From NCBI GenBank assembly GCA_019843655.1, contig JACDQD010000004.1, positions 30,639,872 to 30,703,871 on the forward strand: a DNA stretch of 64,000 bases, in the 5' to 3' direction. How positions within the stretch are numbered: the stretch's first letter is position 1; each line of letters opens with the position of its first letter. A program made the translations under genes and the position numbers. Source of the DNA: Lethocerus indicus. Its lineage: Eukaryota > Arthropoda > Insecta > Hemiptera > Belostomatidae. The notes under the pieces were generated by a model. That model was not told where the DNA came from. It saw only the letters and a list, made by a program, of their open reading frames with translations, and did not search any database. Below are positions 13,101 through 26,025 of this stretch, in pieces.

Positions 13101-16100
13101 ATTGTTGTTGTAAGGCTCATACTTCTGTCAGTTTTTCTTTGAAATTGGCATTAAAAATGCATTTTTCAGAAATTTTTTTTTTGGCAAAGGCTGTAAAGAA
13201 TAGTATATATTTAGTTGACATTTCCAAGAAATTGAATTTGAAGCAGTAAGTGGGGCTGTACATTTTAAAAGCAAATGAAGATACTATTTTTTAAATAAAT
13301 ATGTGGTTGAATGTATATTTTCAGGTCGTGAAATATTCGAAAACCCTCCTCACATATATGCAATTGCTGATAGATCACATAAAGCCATGAAGCAACAGGG
13401 AAAAGATACTTGTGTTGTAATTAGTGGTGAATCAGGGAGTGGGAAAACAGAAGCATCAAAAATTATCATGAAATATATTGCAGCAGTTACAAATATTGGA
13501 CAGCGAGTAGAAATTGAAAGGTTTAATGTGCATTTTTTTACATTATTTTATAGCAAACACTTATTAAAAATTTGTAAATTAATCTTTATTATTAAATTTA
13601 TATGAACTGTATAATTAATTCACTACTTGATAGTTGAATTTGTTAGAGATTAGTTATATAAAAAATAAAATAAATATCTATGAATCAATAAGTAAACCAT
13701 AAATCTCTCTTTCTTTTTAGGGTTAAGAATGTTCTTTTACAATCCAATGCAATTCTTGAAGCATTTGGTAATGCAAAAACCAATCGGAATGACAATTCTT
13801 CACGCTTTGGGAAATATATGGACATCAATTTCGATTTTAAAGGGGACCCTATTGGGGGACATATCAGTAATTACCTCCTTGAAAAATCTCGAGTGATCCT
13901 TCAACAGCCAGGAGAACGTAACTTTCATAGCTTTTATCAAGTGTGTGTTTCCACAGCATAGTTTATTTCTATGTAATAAAGCATTTGAACAGAATATTAT
14001 TTTAGATATGCTTTTTATATGATAATTTAAAGAAATAAACTAAGTAATATGTTTCCCTTAATTAGTAAGAATATGATCAATCTATAAATAAAATTCCTTT
14101 GTTTAGATTATTTTAAATATATAATAATGGCTAATCCATCTTAATGAATTTCAAGTAATGGCATCCGTTTAACATTTTAGGTCTTGTCTAGTTGTAAAGG
14201 GAGTGAAATGAAAACACTTGATTTGACTGGAGATCCAAAATCATATCATTACACAAATCAGGGTTGTATAGATCCACCTACAGACTCAGATAGAATGAAT
14301 CACAGAGCTACAATTTCAGCTTGCAAGACTCTTGGTTTTACTGCAGCAGAAATTGACACCTTGTGGAGAGTTGTTGCAGCAGTTTTACACTTGGTCAGTT
14401 TTTATGTAGTAAATAGTTTCAATAATATTTGAAAGAGTTGCACTTATTGAATTGTGTTTGTATAAGATTTGACTCGTTTTATAATTTAAATTATGAATAG
14501 CAGAACAATAATTTGTTAATGTGCCTCCAAATCAACTCCTTTATTGAAATTGCTTGTTTAATTTCTTATTGTCACTTAATCGTGTAATTTAAATTTATTT
14601 CTATTTATTAAAATTTACTTTAATGTTCTATGCGTTCACTTTGGCCTGGAGGTGATTTTATAAGGTAAGAAAAAGAAAACATTTTGAGCTGAAGTTGATT
14701 TTCCTTAGTTGTGTTATATTGTAGTTTATAAAAGAGTGTGCATATTATCTGCATACGAAAAAGTATCTTCTTGTAGGGTAATATATACGATGGAAATTCA
14801 ATAAACTTTGTTGTCATAATTCAGTAATAATAAAATAAATTGAGTTTACAACTACAGAATTTTATAATGAATGCCATACATAAATAATGAATTGAATGCA
14901 TGGCAATGTCTTCACAAGTGTAAATAATGTGGTTCAATTAATTTATCAGGTTTTCAATTTTACTGACACTTTGTTCCCAATTGTACTACTGTGGCCATGG
15001 TTGAAGTAGTACACTATCATTGTTTTGAGAGTATCTTTGTAAAATTATTACTCTCCCATAAACTCATTTTTTACAATCTTCAAAATTTATTGGAAATGCT
15101 CAAATAGATATATTCTGGACTAATGCTAACAGATTGAGGACCCTATTTCTGTACCTACATTTTGCATGTTTATTATATTAATGTAACAAAGTTTCAGTAT
15201 TTAGTTATCCATCATACAGGAGTATGGGAGAATTTAAATTATCAACTAATTTAAATATTTTATTGTTCCAGAGGTTTGAATAATTATCTTGATTTCATAT
15301 ATTTATATATGCATATAAATTCATGCATGAAATATTTTCCACATTATGCTAGTAGAAAATTATAACCGATGAATCTCCTCAAATCAAATAGATAATATAA
15401 AAATAGATTTAATTTTTAAATATATTTGTTATAAACCTAATATTTCTGAAGAAATCATCTCACTTTATGATTCTGTAGGGGTTATTAGTCTATCTATTGA
15501 TTGTTTAAATATATGGATAACAGTTGAGTGTGATAGGGCAAATGCATAATATATTTTATTAAGTGGTATATTTAAAAACACTCCTGCAGGAATGTTGATG
15601 TGATTTTATTGGGTCATATCTTATAGTGTTCAGATATTTAGGAAGATTAATAAGGGAACTAATAATGTCATTAACTCATCATTAGTTATTAATATTTATT
15701 AGTTACAATTTAATGAGTATACTGGAGGTAACAAACTTCACTTATTAAAAAATTAAAATTTGCAATTAATGGAAAATTCATTCTGTGTATATTCTTAAAA
15801 TTAATTATTATTTTAAATGTTTACAAAACTATAGATTTGTTTTATATGTGAACATTCTTCTAAATTTACCATTCAGTTTTTAAATTAAATAAGATAATAT
15901 ATTTCAGTTAGTAGTATTGTTATTCAAGAATTGCTTCCCAATAGAAGTGCAGAAATAGAAGGTCCACATCAATAGTTTTGGTGTAAATCCCATAAATAAT
16001 GGGAGTGGAATAAAGAGTCATTAAAGAGAAATATGAAGTTGCTAATAGTAGTAGGTCTGACATAACTTGGTAAATACGGGGAGCTGCATAAATGAACTTG

Positions 16101-19100
16101 ACCTAGAGAAATTTCAACTGTTTATTAATTTGTTGTAATTAATGTTTTACACTAATTAAGATCAGAATGTGATAAATTACTCTGGTGTTATTATTATAAT
16201 ATAATCATTAGCTATTACTACACGGTTTTTGTCACTTAATAGATTTTATTACTAATTATTTCTTTAATTTTTCAGGGTAATATAACATTTGCAGTGGACT
16301 CTAATAATGATGGAGTTAAAGTGATTGGAGATTGTGCTGCCAAAGTTGGACGTCTTCTTCAAGTGACTGAAACAGAACTGTGTACTGCTCTTACTGAAAG
16401 AGTTATTGCTGCCAGAGGTGAAGTTATGCAGAAAGCTCATACACCTGTAGAGGCAGAATATGGGAGAGATGCATTGGCTAAGGTTCTATATATGTCAATA
16501 AAGTTTATATTTTCAACTGTTGTATTTGATATAAATATTGGATTTATATTTATATTAAAAATACTTCTAAATTAACTTTTATTTTTAATATATGCCTCTA
16601 GAAAACCATCTGTAATAAATCTTAGAATCTTACAGTGCCAAGATGTATTTGAAATATACTTATTAAGTAAGATCTTGTGCAGATATTTTGATGGATCTGA
16701 AATATATACATTAGAAATAATTGTTGTTTGTATTAACAAAGCAATGAGGTTATTATATAACCTAAAAATAAATGAATTCATAAATTGAAATTTCATGTAG
16801 TAGTGTATAATGGATTATACATCCATCATATTGTGATTAATAAGTATCATTCTTTTTATAGGCAATTTATGACAGACTATTCACGTGGATAGTGAAAAAA
16901 ATTAATTCTGTTATTCAAGCTGAGGGTGTCCACCAACGGGCAACTCTAATAGGTGTTCTTGATATCTATGGTTTTGAGGTTTTTGATGCCAATAGTTTTG
17001 AACAGCTCTGTATTAATTACTGCAATGAAAAACTTCAACAACTATTCATTGGTAAGGTTAGCGTAACATAGAGTAATGAATTACAGTTATTGTTTTTATA
17101 GATATTCTACAAGAATATCTTGTTCTTTTAAATTTAGCTTTTAGTACCCCCACAAAAAGATTTGGTTGTTTGTTAGTGTTCACATTTTAAGTTGGTTCCA
17201 AAATTGTTGGAACCAACATTGACATGAAAGATAAAAAAATCTGTTTACAAATAGTATAAAACTTGCAATATATACTTATGATACAACAAACAGTTGTTAT
17301 GAAATTGGCAATTGTTTGATGGTGGCTTTCATGTTATAACTTTGCTTCCCTGAATGCTTCATATGTACACTAGAAATAAAATGAAGGAAGACGAATAGAC
17401 TGAATAAATAGTGGAGATTGAGGTAAAAATAAAAGCACTCAGCCATGATATGTTTACCTCATCTTAAAAATCTTTCCATTTAAAATAGAGTAATACAAAG
17501 GCATAATAGCTTTTACTAATTAAACACTGACATGTTTAACTAGCATGTCTGTATCAAATATAACTGTACCTTACAGTTTCATATTAGAATTGTTAGTTCA
17601 GTTTTAGCATGTTTCTGTACTTTTTAATGTGCAGATATAATGGAATTCATGAATATTTTGTTTGCAGAGTTAGTTTTAAAACAAGAACAAGAAGAATACC
17701 TTAGAGAAGGAATTGAGTGGCAAGCTATTGAATATTTTAACAATGAAATTATATGTGAACTTGTTGATCGGCCACATCAAGGCATATTTGCCATACTAGA
17801 TGAAGCTTGTCTGAATGTCGGTAAAGTTACTGATGAGGTTAGTAAAATAATTAGTTAATTTGAGATGTGCGTATTCAAATATTAGAATTTTACGTACCAA
17901 TTTCACATTTTATGTTTTCATATAATTTTATAGAATATAGTTGTTTTAATGTATTATATTTTTCAGATGTTATTGGAAGCAATGGACAAGAAACTTGATA
18001 GACATGAACATTATTCAAGCAGGCAGTTGAGCCCAATGGATAAACAACTGCGACATAAAACACAGTTTAGAATTAGGTATTGTAACTATATTAAGGTTTT
18101 TAGCATTAATTAATAAATCATGTATAATATTTTGATATAAATTATTTTCAGGCATTATGCAGGAGACGTTGTTTATAATATTGATGGATTTCTTGACAAA
18201 AACAAAGATACGCTTTTTCAGGATATGAAACGGCTTTTGTATAGTTCTTCAAACACTATCATTGCATCAATGTGGCCAGAAGGAGCAATGGATATAACTA
18301 AGGTTAAAACATTTTTTCATGTTATTAGGTAGTTAACTCTCACAGTTCTTGCATCAATTGGGTACTAATACCAAGCAGTAGTGAATGCTTTGTTAAGGGT
18401 AGTTCACTTATATCATCTGGCAAAATTGACCAGTTTAGTGTTCAGAAGGAAATGATTTTTTCTATAATTGATTTCAACCAAAATGCCTGGCTATTGTACA
18501 CAGTGTACAAAAAAAAAATAATCTCAAGAATTGTTTCCTGCATGCTCAGTTACATATATTTTCCATATTTGTTGAGGAAAAATTATAAATGAGATATGCT
18601 TATTGCACAATATATTTATTGTTATTTTATATGTGAAACCAGTTATTATTATGACTTACGATAAATGAATAAGACTGTAATGTAGGAAAAAGGGAGGGGG
18701 AGGAGCTACAAACTTACAAAAACCTATTACCCAGAACAGTAGCCCAATTGCACCATATAAGCTATAGAAAAAGTAAAGCAAATATTTGATGTTACAGACT
18801 ACAAAGAGACCTCTCACTGCTGGAACTCTCTTCAAAAACTCGATGATAGCATTAGTGAAAACTCTAGCAAGCAAAGAACCTTTTTATGTTCGTTGTATTA
18901 AACCTAACGAAAACAAATCTCCAAATGGATTAGATGCTCAAAGAGTTGAACACCAAGTCAGATACCTTGGTCTCCTTGAAAATGTAAGGGTCAGAAGGGC
19001 TGGATTTGCTCATAGACAAAGATATGACAGGTTTCTCAAAAGGTATGTGGTATATTTTATGGATTTTCTTTTTAAAGAAATTTTTGTTTTATTTATTACT

Positions 19101-22100
19101 ACTTTTTTTCAAGGTACAAGATGGTATCCCAGTTCACATGGCCAAATTTTCGCTCTGGCTCTGATCGTGATGGGACACGAGTATTGATAGAAGAAAAAGG
19201 GTTTGCTCATGATGTCAGATATGGCCACACGAAACTCTTTATTAAATCTCCATCTACATTATTTAAACTTGAACAGGTAATAAATTATTTGTAATGTGCA
19301 GTTCCACTATATATTGAGCCCTTATATCTTTAACATTTGATTCATTGTAATGAATCAATCAAATCGCCGAATTTGTATAAATGAACCAATTTAAATACTC
19401 ATGTAACATTTTTCATTGTGTTGAACATTTTTTAACTGCTTTCAGTTTATTTTATAATCTAAACCATTTTCCAAAATTTTTAAAAAATTTCATAGATAAT
19501 AATACCAATGGTGGTATTGCTGCTTTCTATATCTATTAGTTGTAATTCCAGATGCGTGCTGAACTAATTCCTGACATTGTCATTCTCCTGCAAAAGCAAT
19601 GGCGAGGGGCCTTATGTAGATTGAGATATCGTAAAATGAAAGCAGCTCTTAAAATAATGCAGTATTACCGATTTCATAAGATGCGAAAATATATTTCGCA
19701 GCTAGCTCAAACCTTTAGGTAAAGTCACTATAACCTCATTATATCTAGTATTTATTACTTAAAATGTAGCCATCAAATAATGTTACTTCATATTAATTTT
19801 TTAGAATGGCTAAAAATATCAAAAATTATGGTAAATCATTACCATGGCCAACACCAAGTGTTGTATCAAGAAATATAGCACCAAGTCTGAGAGCAATATT
19901 TGACAGATGGAGAGCATTTATGATACTGAAACCATATCCAAAATCAGAATGGCCACAGCTCAGAATGAAGGTAAGGTTCCACTAACTTACAATGAAATTT
20001 TCATGATAATCATTAGTCATATGATACTAGAAGTACTCATTTTATTCAGTATTCATTTTAATTTTTTGATGCATTGAGAGAAAAGCTTTTCTCAATTATT
20101 GCTTTTTGTATTTGATTCTACTTATATATTTTTTATTTATATAAATATTTTTATTTATCTCTGTGTTTATATTTTTAATAGGAGACTATATGCCTGATTA
20201 CTAACATAATAATGTTTTATGATTTCCAGCCTGTGCAACATGTTTTTACCTCAGAAGTCTATTTCCCATTACTTAATACCCTGCTTTGTGCATGTTCAAT
20301 ATTAAGTTACTGAAATAATCAATCATATAAACAATGAGGCTTACTTATCTGTACAGAGCATCAAATATATATCTATACAATATATGGGTACTTATTAATT
20401 TAATTAGAGCACAACTAAGTATATTATTACTCAGATTACATGCATGCGATTAGGATTATATGAATCAGTTGCAATATAATTTCTGACATTTTTTTATGAG
20501 TCTCTCGGTATGATTTAGAACTAGAACTGATGGAAGAAAAGTGTTCTGATTTTAGATTTCCCAATGTGTAAAATCAATAAATTCCTTTTAATATTTGTTC
20601 ATTATGCTATATGTATGTGTGTGTGTATTTATGTACATTATATATTTGTGTTTATGTGTGATTTACTTTTTGTTTTAGATTTGTGCAGCCTGTGCATTAC
20701 GAGGTAAAAGAGTTAGTTGGGGTCATGATAGAAAATGGGAAGGAAATTATTTAGGACGCACAAATGAAAATCCAGATGCAGATACATATAACAATAGTAT
20801 TCGTAATCTCAAAAACTCAGATCACTTTAATACAGTAAGAAAAATTCATTAATACATTGCTAATTCACATTTGTTATTCATTGCTTATTAGTTGTTGCAT
20901 TAGTGGAAACTTCATAACTATTTAATTGAGAGAAGAAACCATAAATTTCATCATTGTGAACTATGAATTTTCAGGTCTGTTTTCTGCTTATAATAGTCTT
21001 TAACAGTATTGAATGACTTTTAATTTTGAAAAAACAGGAATAAATAACGAATTCTTAGAATTCATTTCATGCCAGAAAAAGATCATAATTACTTTCCACT
21101 AATTTACTAATAAAGATCCTTACATCAATAAAGACAAATGAAACCAAACACAACAGCCAGTCGCCTATAAAAAAAATCTGGAATCTCTTTGCTGTTGGTT
21201 TGGAAGATTCGGTCTTTTTAGTTATAAAGCTATATATAGTGAATAAATATTTATTTATCCCTATGTCATATTTTGTATATTGATAATGTGCATCTGATTA
21301 TAACTTTATTGTCACTACAGGTTCTTTTCTCCAGTTATATAGTGAAAACAAATAAACATAACAAGTGTGCAGATAGGGGGCTTCTCATAACTGATTATGC
21401 TATTTACAAATTGGATTTAAATAAATTCAAACCAATGAGACGAGGGATGCGAATACAGGAGGTAATAAAATGAAATATTGTGATTACAGTTAATATATAC
21501 ATTAATTTAATTATATCAACAATTACCGCAACTAATTGCTTCTGCTTTCAGTTCATTTTCTTGTAGCGTTTAAATAAATGTTTGGTAAATTTTATTTTTA
21601 CTATATATCCATAAAAATATGTATTAAGTAATAACATTATTTAAATCAACAGATAACAGGGCTTAGTTTAAGCCCTGGGCGAGATCAGCTGATTGTAATT
21701 CATAACAATAAAGGTAATGATCTAATTGTTACTTTGAAGTCATCTGAAGATCGTGTTGGTGAATTGGTTGGAGCACTTTGCGCCAGATATCTGCAGTGAG
21801 TTTTTTCTTTACTTTCATAGTGTAATGTGCAACTTTGGCCATTATGTGCTCTGAAGTGAGCTATGTTACCTAAATTGAACTAATCTTTTTGTCATTGGAT
21901 CATATTGGCTTATAAAATGATTTTTTCTCCAAAAACAAAATTCCATTTTTTGTTTCCTACAATCTTTAGATAAGTTTGATGGATTGATTGAACTGTTAGT
22001 TTTTTGTTTGTTTAGAATTCCATATTATTTGACACAATAATTATTACCACTATAGTTTTAACTTGACAATGCATTTAATCTGTGAATATTCCGCCATCAA

Positions 22101-22653
22101 AATTATTCTTATTCACAGGGGGCATCAAATCCATACCATATAATGACCATTATCCATACCACACTAACAACAGTCCACATTCATGCACATACATTACACA
22201 GGGTTATTGTCACATTCATTTGTCACAAATTTGCGCAGTAACAGGACACAAGGGTGCAGCCCCTCCACTTATTATCCTGAACAAAATAGGAGTCAAAACA
22301 ATAAAACAAGATGTGTAAAAGAATTGTATGACACATTTGCATATATCATTAGTATGTGATTGCCCTTTACAAATGATGTATAAAAATAATTCTCATTCAT
22401 TAGTCAACGAATTAGAAAATGATAAACATTTATGAATATTAATCTATAATATAATATTTATCCACTGCACTTAATTTTCAGATTGAGGGGTAATGAACTC
22501 AAAGTAAATGTTGCTAGCAGATTCCAGTGTATGCTAGGCAACAAGAGTCGCACTCTCAGAGTTGAAGTGAGTCCTGAAACTCAGTTAGCAGTTTTTCGCA
22601 AGGACACAAACAATGGCATTATTTATCTCTTACCTCCACAGTATTGCTGTTAA
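9645..22653 (+). CDS. Myo31DF: Unconventional myosin ID (Myo31DF-type class I myosin)
   Basis: Single-headed actin motor with a membrane-binding tail; the Drosophila orthologue sets dextral left-right asymmetry. There are 18 coding exons: 9645-9733, 11022-11128, 13325-13520, 13721-13940, 14181-14393, 16276-16482, 16862-17051, 17668-17837, 17967-18076, 18152-18302, 18798-19042, 19114-19276, 19552-19718, 19805-19970, 20679-20834, 21321-21461, 21653-21795, 22482-22653. They total 3006 nt, 1001 aa plus TAA, against about 1006 in human MYO1D. The motor has the P-loop GESGSGKT (residues 100-107), switch [10 protein letters not shown] (154-162), switch II DIYGFE (378-383) and an acidic TEDS residue, Glu324, 16 before DALAK. 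The neck has two IQ motifs (about 697-740, with [14 protein letters not shown]). The basic TH1 tail runs from about 790 to the end. All phases agree and nothing is broken. Confidence 0.97.
10089..10153. repeat. TA/TTTA simple repeat in myosin intron 1
   Basis: TA dinucleotides passing into TTTA tetranucleotides. Confidence 0.8.
22082..22320 (+). repeat. Compositionally distinct insert in the last myosin intron, possible transposon relic
   Basis: About 240 bases with higher GC than the surrounding intron, open for 78 codons on the plus strand but without a recognisable protein. No terminal repeats or target duplication are visible. It may be a decayed mobile element; I cannot assign a family. 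Confidence 0.2.
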
Positions 22654-23040
22654 ACCTTTATCATTTTATAATGCTATCAGAAACTGGTTTTTAAAAACTT
22701 GCAATTGAAGTTATTTCATTGCTAAAATTGTACAGCATAACTTCAGTCTTCCCCCTCCTTCAATAATGATTTCTATGAAAATATAGCCAAATGCATGCTA
22801 GTCAGATAATTTTCTAAATGGGACTTACCTTAAATTATTTGCAGTAATTTGTAAAATATATTCATAGTGTAGACAAAAATTAAATATTCTTCGACCTTGT
22901 TTAAATTAAAATTAAAAAAGATTATATTAAGGTATTAATTGTGTTTAATGATTCAATATTCATGCATACACTTTTTAAGATTGTCCAGATATTATACAAT
23001 ATTCATACTTTGTCTGATTATACATGTATGGTTTTCCCCC

Positions 23041-23072
<32 letters not shown>

Positions 23073-23094
23073 GGCACCACATACATGCTATACA

Positions 23095-23162
<68 letters not shown>
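23041..23162. repeat. Compound (CT)n and (TA)n microsatellite
   Basis: CT run at 23041-23072, about 30 nt of unique sequence, then a TA run at 23105-23162. Confidence 0.95.
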
Positions 23163-23165
<3 letters not shown>

Positions 23166-24764
23166 TGTGGATAGAAGATAAGTCAACAAAGTATTTATTT
23201 CTTACTTTTTTTTTATTTCTTTTATTGTATCAATGAAATGTTTGTCTTAGAATTTTCGCATTTGTCATAATTCATTATTTATTTACCTATTCTAATCACA
23301 TAGTTATAAACACTAGAATATTATTTGTTATTTTCATGGCTGAATCAGTATTCTGGTGGAGGTCACCAATCTAAAGTATTTATTTTCCTAGCATTATTAA
23401 TGTTATCTATAATTTACTATTTGTGATTGTATGGTTTTACTTTCATAGGTATTGAAGTAGATTAAAATGTAAAATAACTTTGTATTGTACTTAAATTCTG
23501 TGTTATGGATTAATCATTTTACAACTGCCATATATTATAATTCTTATTTTTATAGAATATTCAACTTATTAATATATGACCTCTTTGAAATGAAATAGCT
23601 ATATTAAAAACAATATTATTAAATGAAAATAATATGTCCTGGGAAAACTTCTGTCACAGCCAATGTACACCACCACATACTCGTTGTTGAGTTGATATTA
23701 CATTCTATTTTCTACCTTTGAGTTATATATGTTAAGTGTTCATTATCACATGGCATTTATGATCTTATGTAAATGTTAAGGAATATAGGTATGTGTTGTA
23801 TTACCAATTGCAGTAAGATTTGTTATATAAGGTTTCCGAAGCTTGGAATTGTCATTAAAATTATAAAGTGAATGAAATATTCATTAAGTTGTAACATTCA
23901 TGTTATAATAATATTTAATATTATTCATTTAAAAGCATTATTATTCATAATTAAATGAGATATTTTATTAATTATTGAAATATTTTTCTAAGTTACTGAT
24001 AATGTAAAAAATGCTATCAATGATTAATATTTGAAATCTGTGTTGATTCTTAGCAGTAAGAAGAATGAGTAATAACTGTCGCTTATTAATTGTTAGCATT
24101 AAGTTCATAGATAGGTCATAACAATTTAAATATTTCATCCCTTTCCTTACTAAATCTTGTATATGGTTTGTATGGAAATAATAATGTTTGGAAATAACAT
24201 TTATTTATTTATTTTTAAAGAAAATATAATAGTATATATAAGCATTGTTATGAATTTGTTTTTAATGTTTTAGCAAAGAATTATAACTGTTTTGTGAATT
24301 GTAGTTGTATGTAATTTTATAAGTAAATTATAATCTATGAGTTGAACAAATGGAAGCTTTGCTAATAATAACAAATTGTGCATTATTTATTCTAATTCTA
24401 AATATATGTATACACATATTTGTACTTTCTTGACTGTAGGTTGATCGGTTTAATGGTGCTATGTTGTTATACAAAGGACAGTCTTTTGTCAATTTAAACA
24501 TTTTTACATTAAAAGTTTCTAGTCTACATAGGTATATACATTTTTATACCAATTTCAAAAAATGATGTGCACTATGTATTTTCTTTTAACAATATGGAAG
24601 TAACATATTGCATATACCCAGATCATTATTATACAGTGTGCAATAATTTATCATATTTTTAAAGTTATATAATTAATAAAAATAAGGAGTAATTGAGTTG
24701 AGAGTTTGTTTCCACCAATGTCTCCATATGATATATGGTAAGAATAGCCCATTGTAAAAGGTCT

Positions 24765-24790
24765 GGACCCGGGATCGAATCCTGGTGTAT
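24765..24790 (+). repeat. Degenerate Pol III B-box, SINE relic
   Basis: GGGATCGAATCCT resembles the tRNA T-arm/B-box (GGTTCGAATCC) with two changes and is followed by AT-rich sequence. No intact tRNA folds here. Confidence 0.3.
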
Positions 24791-24972
24791 GAAAAACCAT
24801 GTTGCATTCAATTGTTATAAGAAGTGGCAAAAAATTAACTTTTAAATTTATTTTCAGAATTATGGGGAGTGTGAAATTTTATGTGCCAGTAGTATTATTG
24901 TGCCTTATTAGTTTATATTTTAGGTTCACAATTCTGTAAATGAAATGTACATAATTTTCTGAGTAATGTGCA

Positions 24973-24978
24973 AATAAA
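24973..24978 (+). terminator. Candidate poly(A) signal of myosin ID
   Basis: AATAAA in the plus orientation, the last good signal before the convergent ORF on the other strand, whose own minus-strand AATAAA is at 25104-25099. The two signals are about 120 nt apart and face each other. Confidence 0.4.
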
Positions 24979-25293
24979 GGCTGTACTATATTATTTAATG
25001 TATTCTCTTTATTGTTGACATAATGTTATACCTAACAGAGTGAAGTCGGCAGTTGGTAAATCTCAGACATTAGTAACATAAAATTAATATTAATACTTTT
25101 TATTGCATAGTAATATGCAATACAGAAATAATGTAGTATACATAATGAAAGAAAGAATTGATACAATGAAATTGTGATTATTTTAATTAGTTTTACTTAG
25201 GATTTGAAAACCAATATACTAACCACAACATATGCTGAACTGCAAAATGTAGGGAGGGCATTTTTTGCATTCTTGAAGAATCTTTTGATAAAA

Positions 25294-26025
25294 CTACTTG
25301 AAAAGGTGTAGTAATTTTGTAATCACATTTTTCTGAGCACACCCCACTGGATTATCTTCCTTCATTTTCTTTTTCCCTATCACATTTTTTTTGTTTAGAC
25401 CATCATCAGAATGAATTCGTTTGCATGGTTCAAGGGGTAAATCAGTTTTTTTAATCAGCATGGATGTTTTAGCATAGATTTGTGGGTGAATTTCTTTATG
25501 AAAACATTTTTCAGTTAAATTTTTTCTTACTTCAATATGTTGTACTGGTCGTTTTTTTGTAGGTTCAACTCTCTTTACATTTAATTTTTGAGTTCTATCA
25601 ACTCTGGAATGCGACAATTTGTTTTCATATTCATTTCTATTTTCTAGTTTAGAGTACCGTTTAAGATAATAGTTTTCAATCTCCTTTTTGGATGGGTGCA
25701 TTACAGACTTGAGTATTTCATTTTTGATCCTCAATTGATCATATTGATTTGACTTGTAAATATTTTCAGAAATTTCCTTTCCCGTTATTTTAGGTTTGTA
25801 TTGATAGAAAGGATTTTTCTTTACTGCATTTACTTTTGTGCTTGTTTTATTTGATAGTTTATTATAACTATGGTGTAATTTAACATCAAAATTTGACTTT
25901 TTTTTTACGTAGTTATGTATACATGACACCAAACTTCGTTTTTTCGTTGTTGCTACTGTATTTAAAGTATTACTTTTAATTTTTGTACTCTCAACTGCAG
26001 TACGAGCCAGCATAGCAAACAGCAT
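25294..26025 (-). CDS. Uncharacterised lysine-rich protein, intronless ORF
   Basis: A single uninterrupted ORF of 243 codons (ATG at 26025, TAG ending at 25294), very long for AT-rich DNA of this kind. I do not recognise the product. It is strongly basic: a Lys/Asn/Ser-rich middle, clusters such as RTQKLNVKRVEPTKKRP and NVIGKKKMKED, and about five scattered cysteines. There is no signal peptide, clear transmembrane segment or known domain, and nuclear localisation is possible from the basic clusters. The N-terminus MLFAMLARTA is the only hydrophobic part. A minus-strand AATAAA lies about 190 nt past the stop at 25104-25099. It is convergent with myosin ID. It could be a lineage-restricted gene or a retrocopy; absence of frameshifts favours a live gene. 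Confidence 0.55.
   Translation of the reverse strand: MLFAMLARTAVESTKIKSNTLNTVATTKKRSLVSCIHNYVKKKSNFDVKLHHSYNKLSNKTSTKVNAVKKNPFYQYKPKITGKEISENIYKSNQYDQLRIKNEILKSVMHPSKKEIENYYLKRYSKLENRNEYENKLSHSRVDRTQKLNVKRVEPTKKRPVQHIEVRKNLTEKCFHKEIHPQIYAKTSMLIKKTDLPLEPCKRIHSDDGLNKKNVIGKKKMKEDNPVGCAQKNVITKLLHLFK

Larger units (their letters stand above)
22654..25098. other. Probable long 3' UTR of myosin ID with microsatellites
   Basis: After the TAA there is no further coding similarity. Low-complexity tracts include (CT)n at 23041-23072 and (TA)n at 23105-23162. A canonical AATAAA at 24973-24978 followed by T-rich sequence is the best distal poly(A) signal, implying a 3' UTR of up to 2.3 kb. Earlier, weaker sites cannot be excluded. 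Confidence 0.4.
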
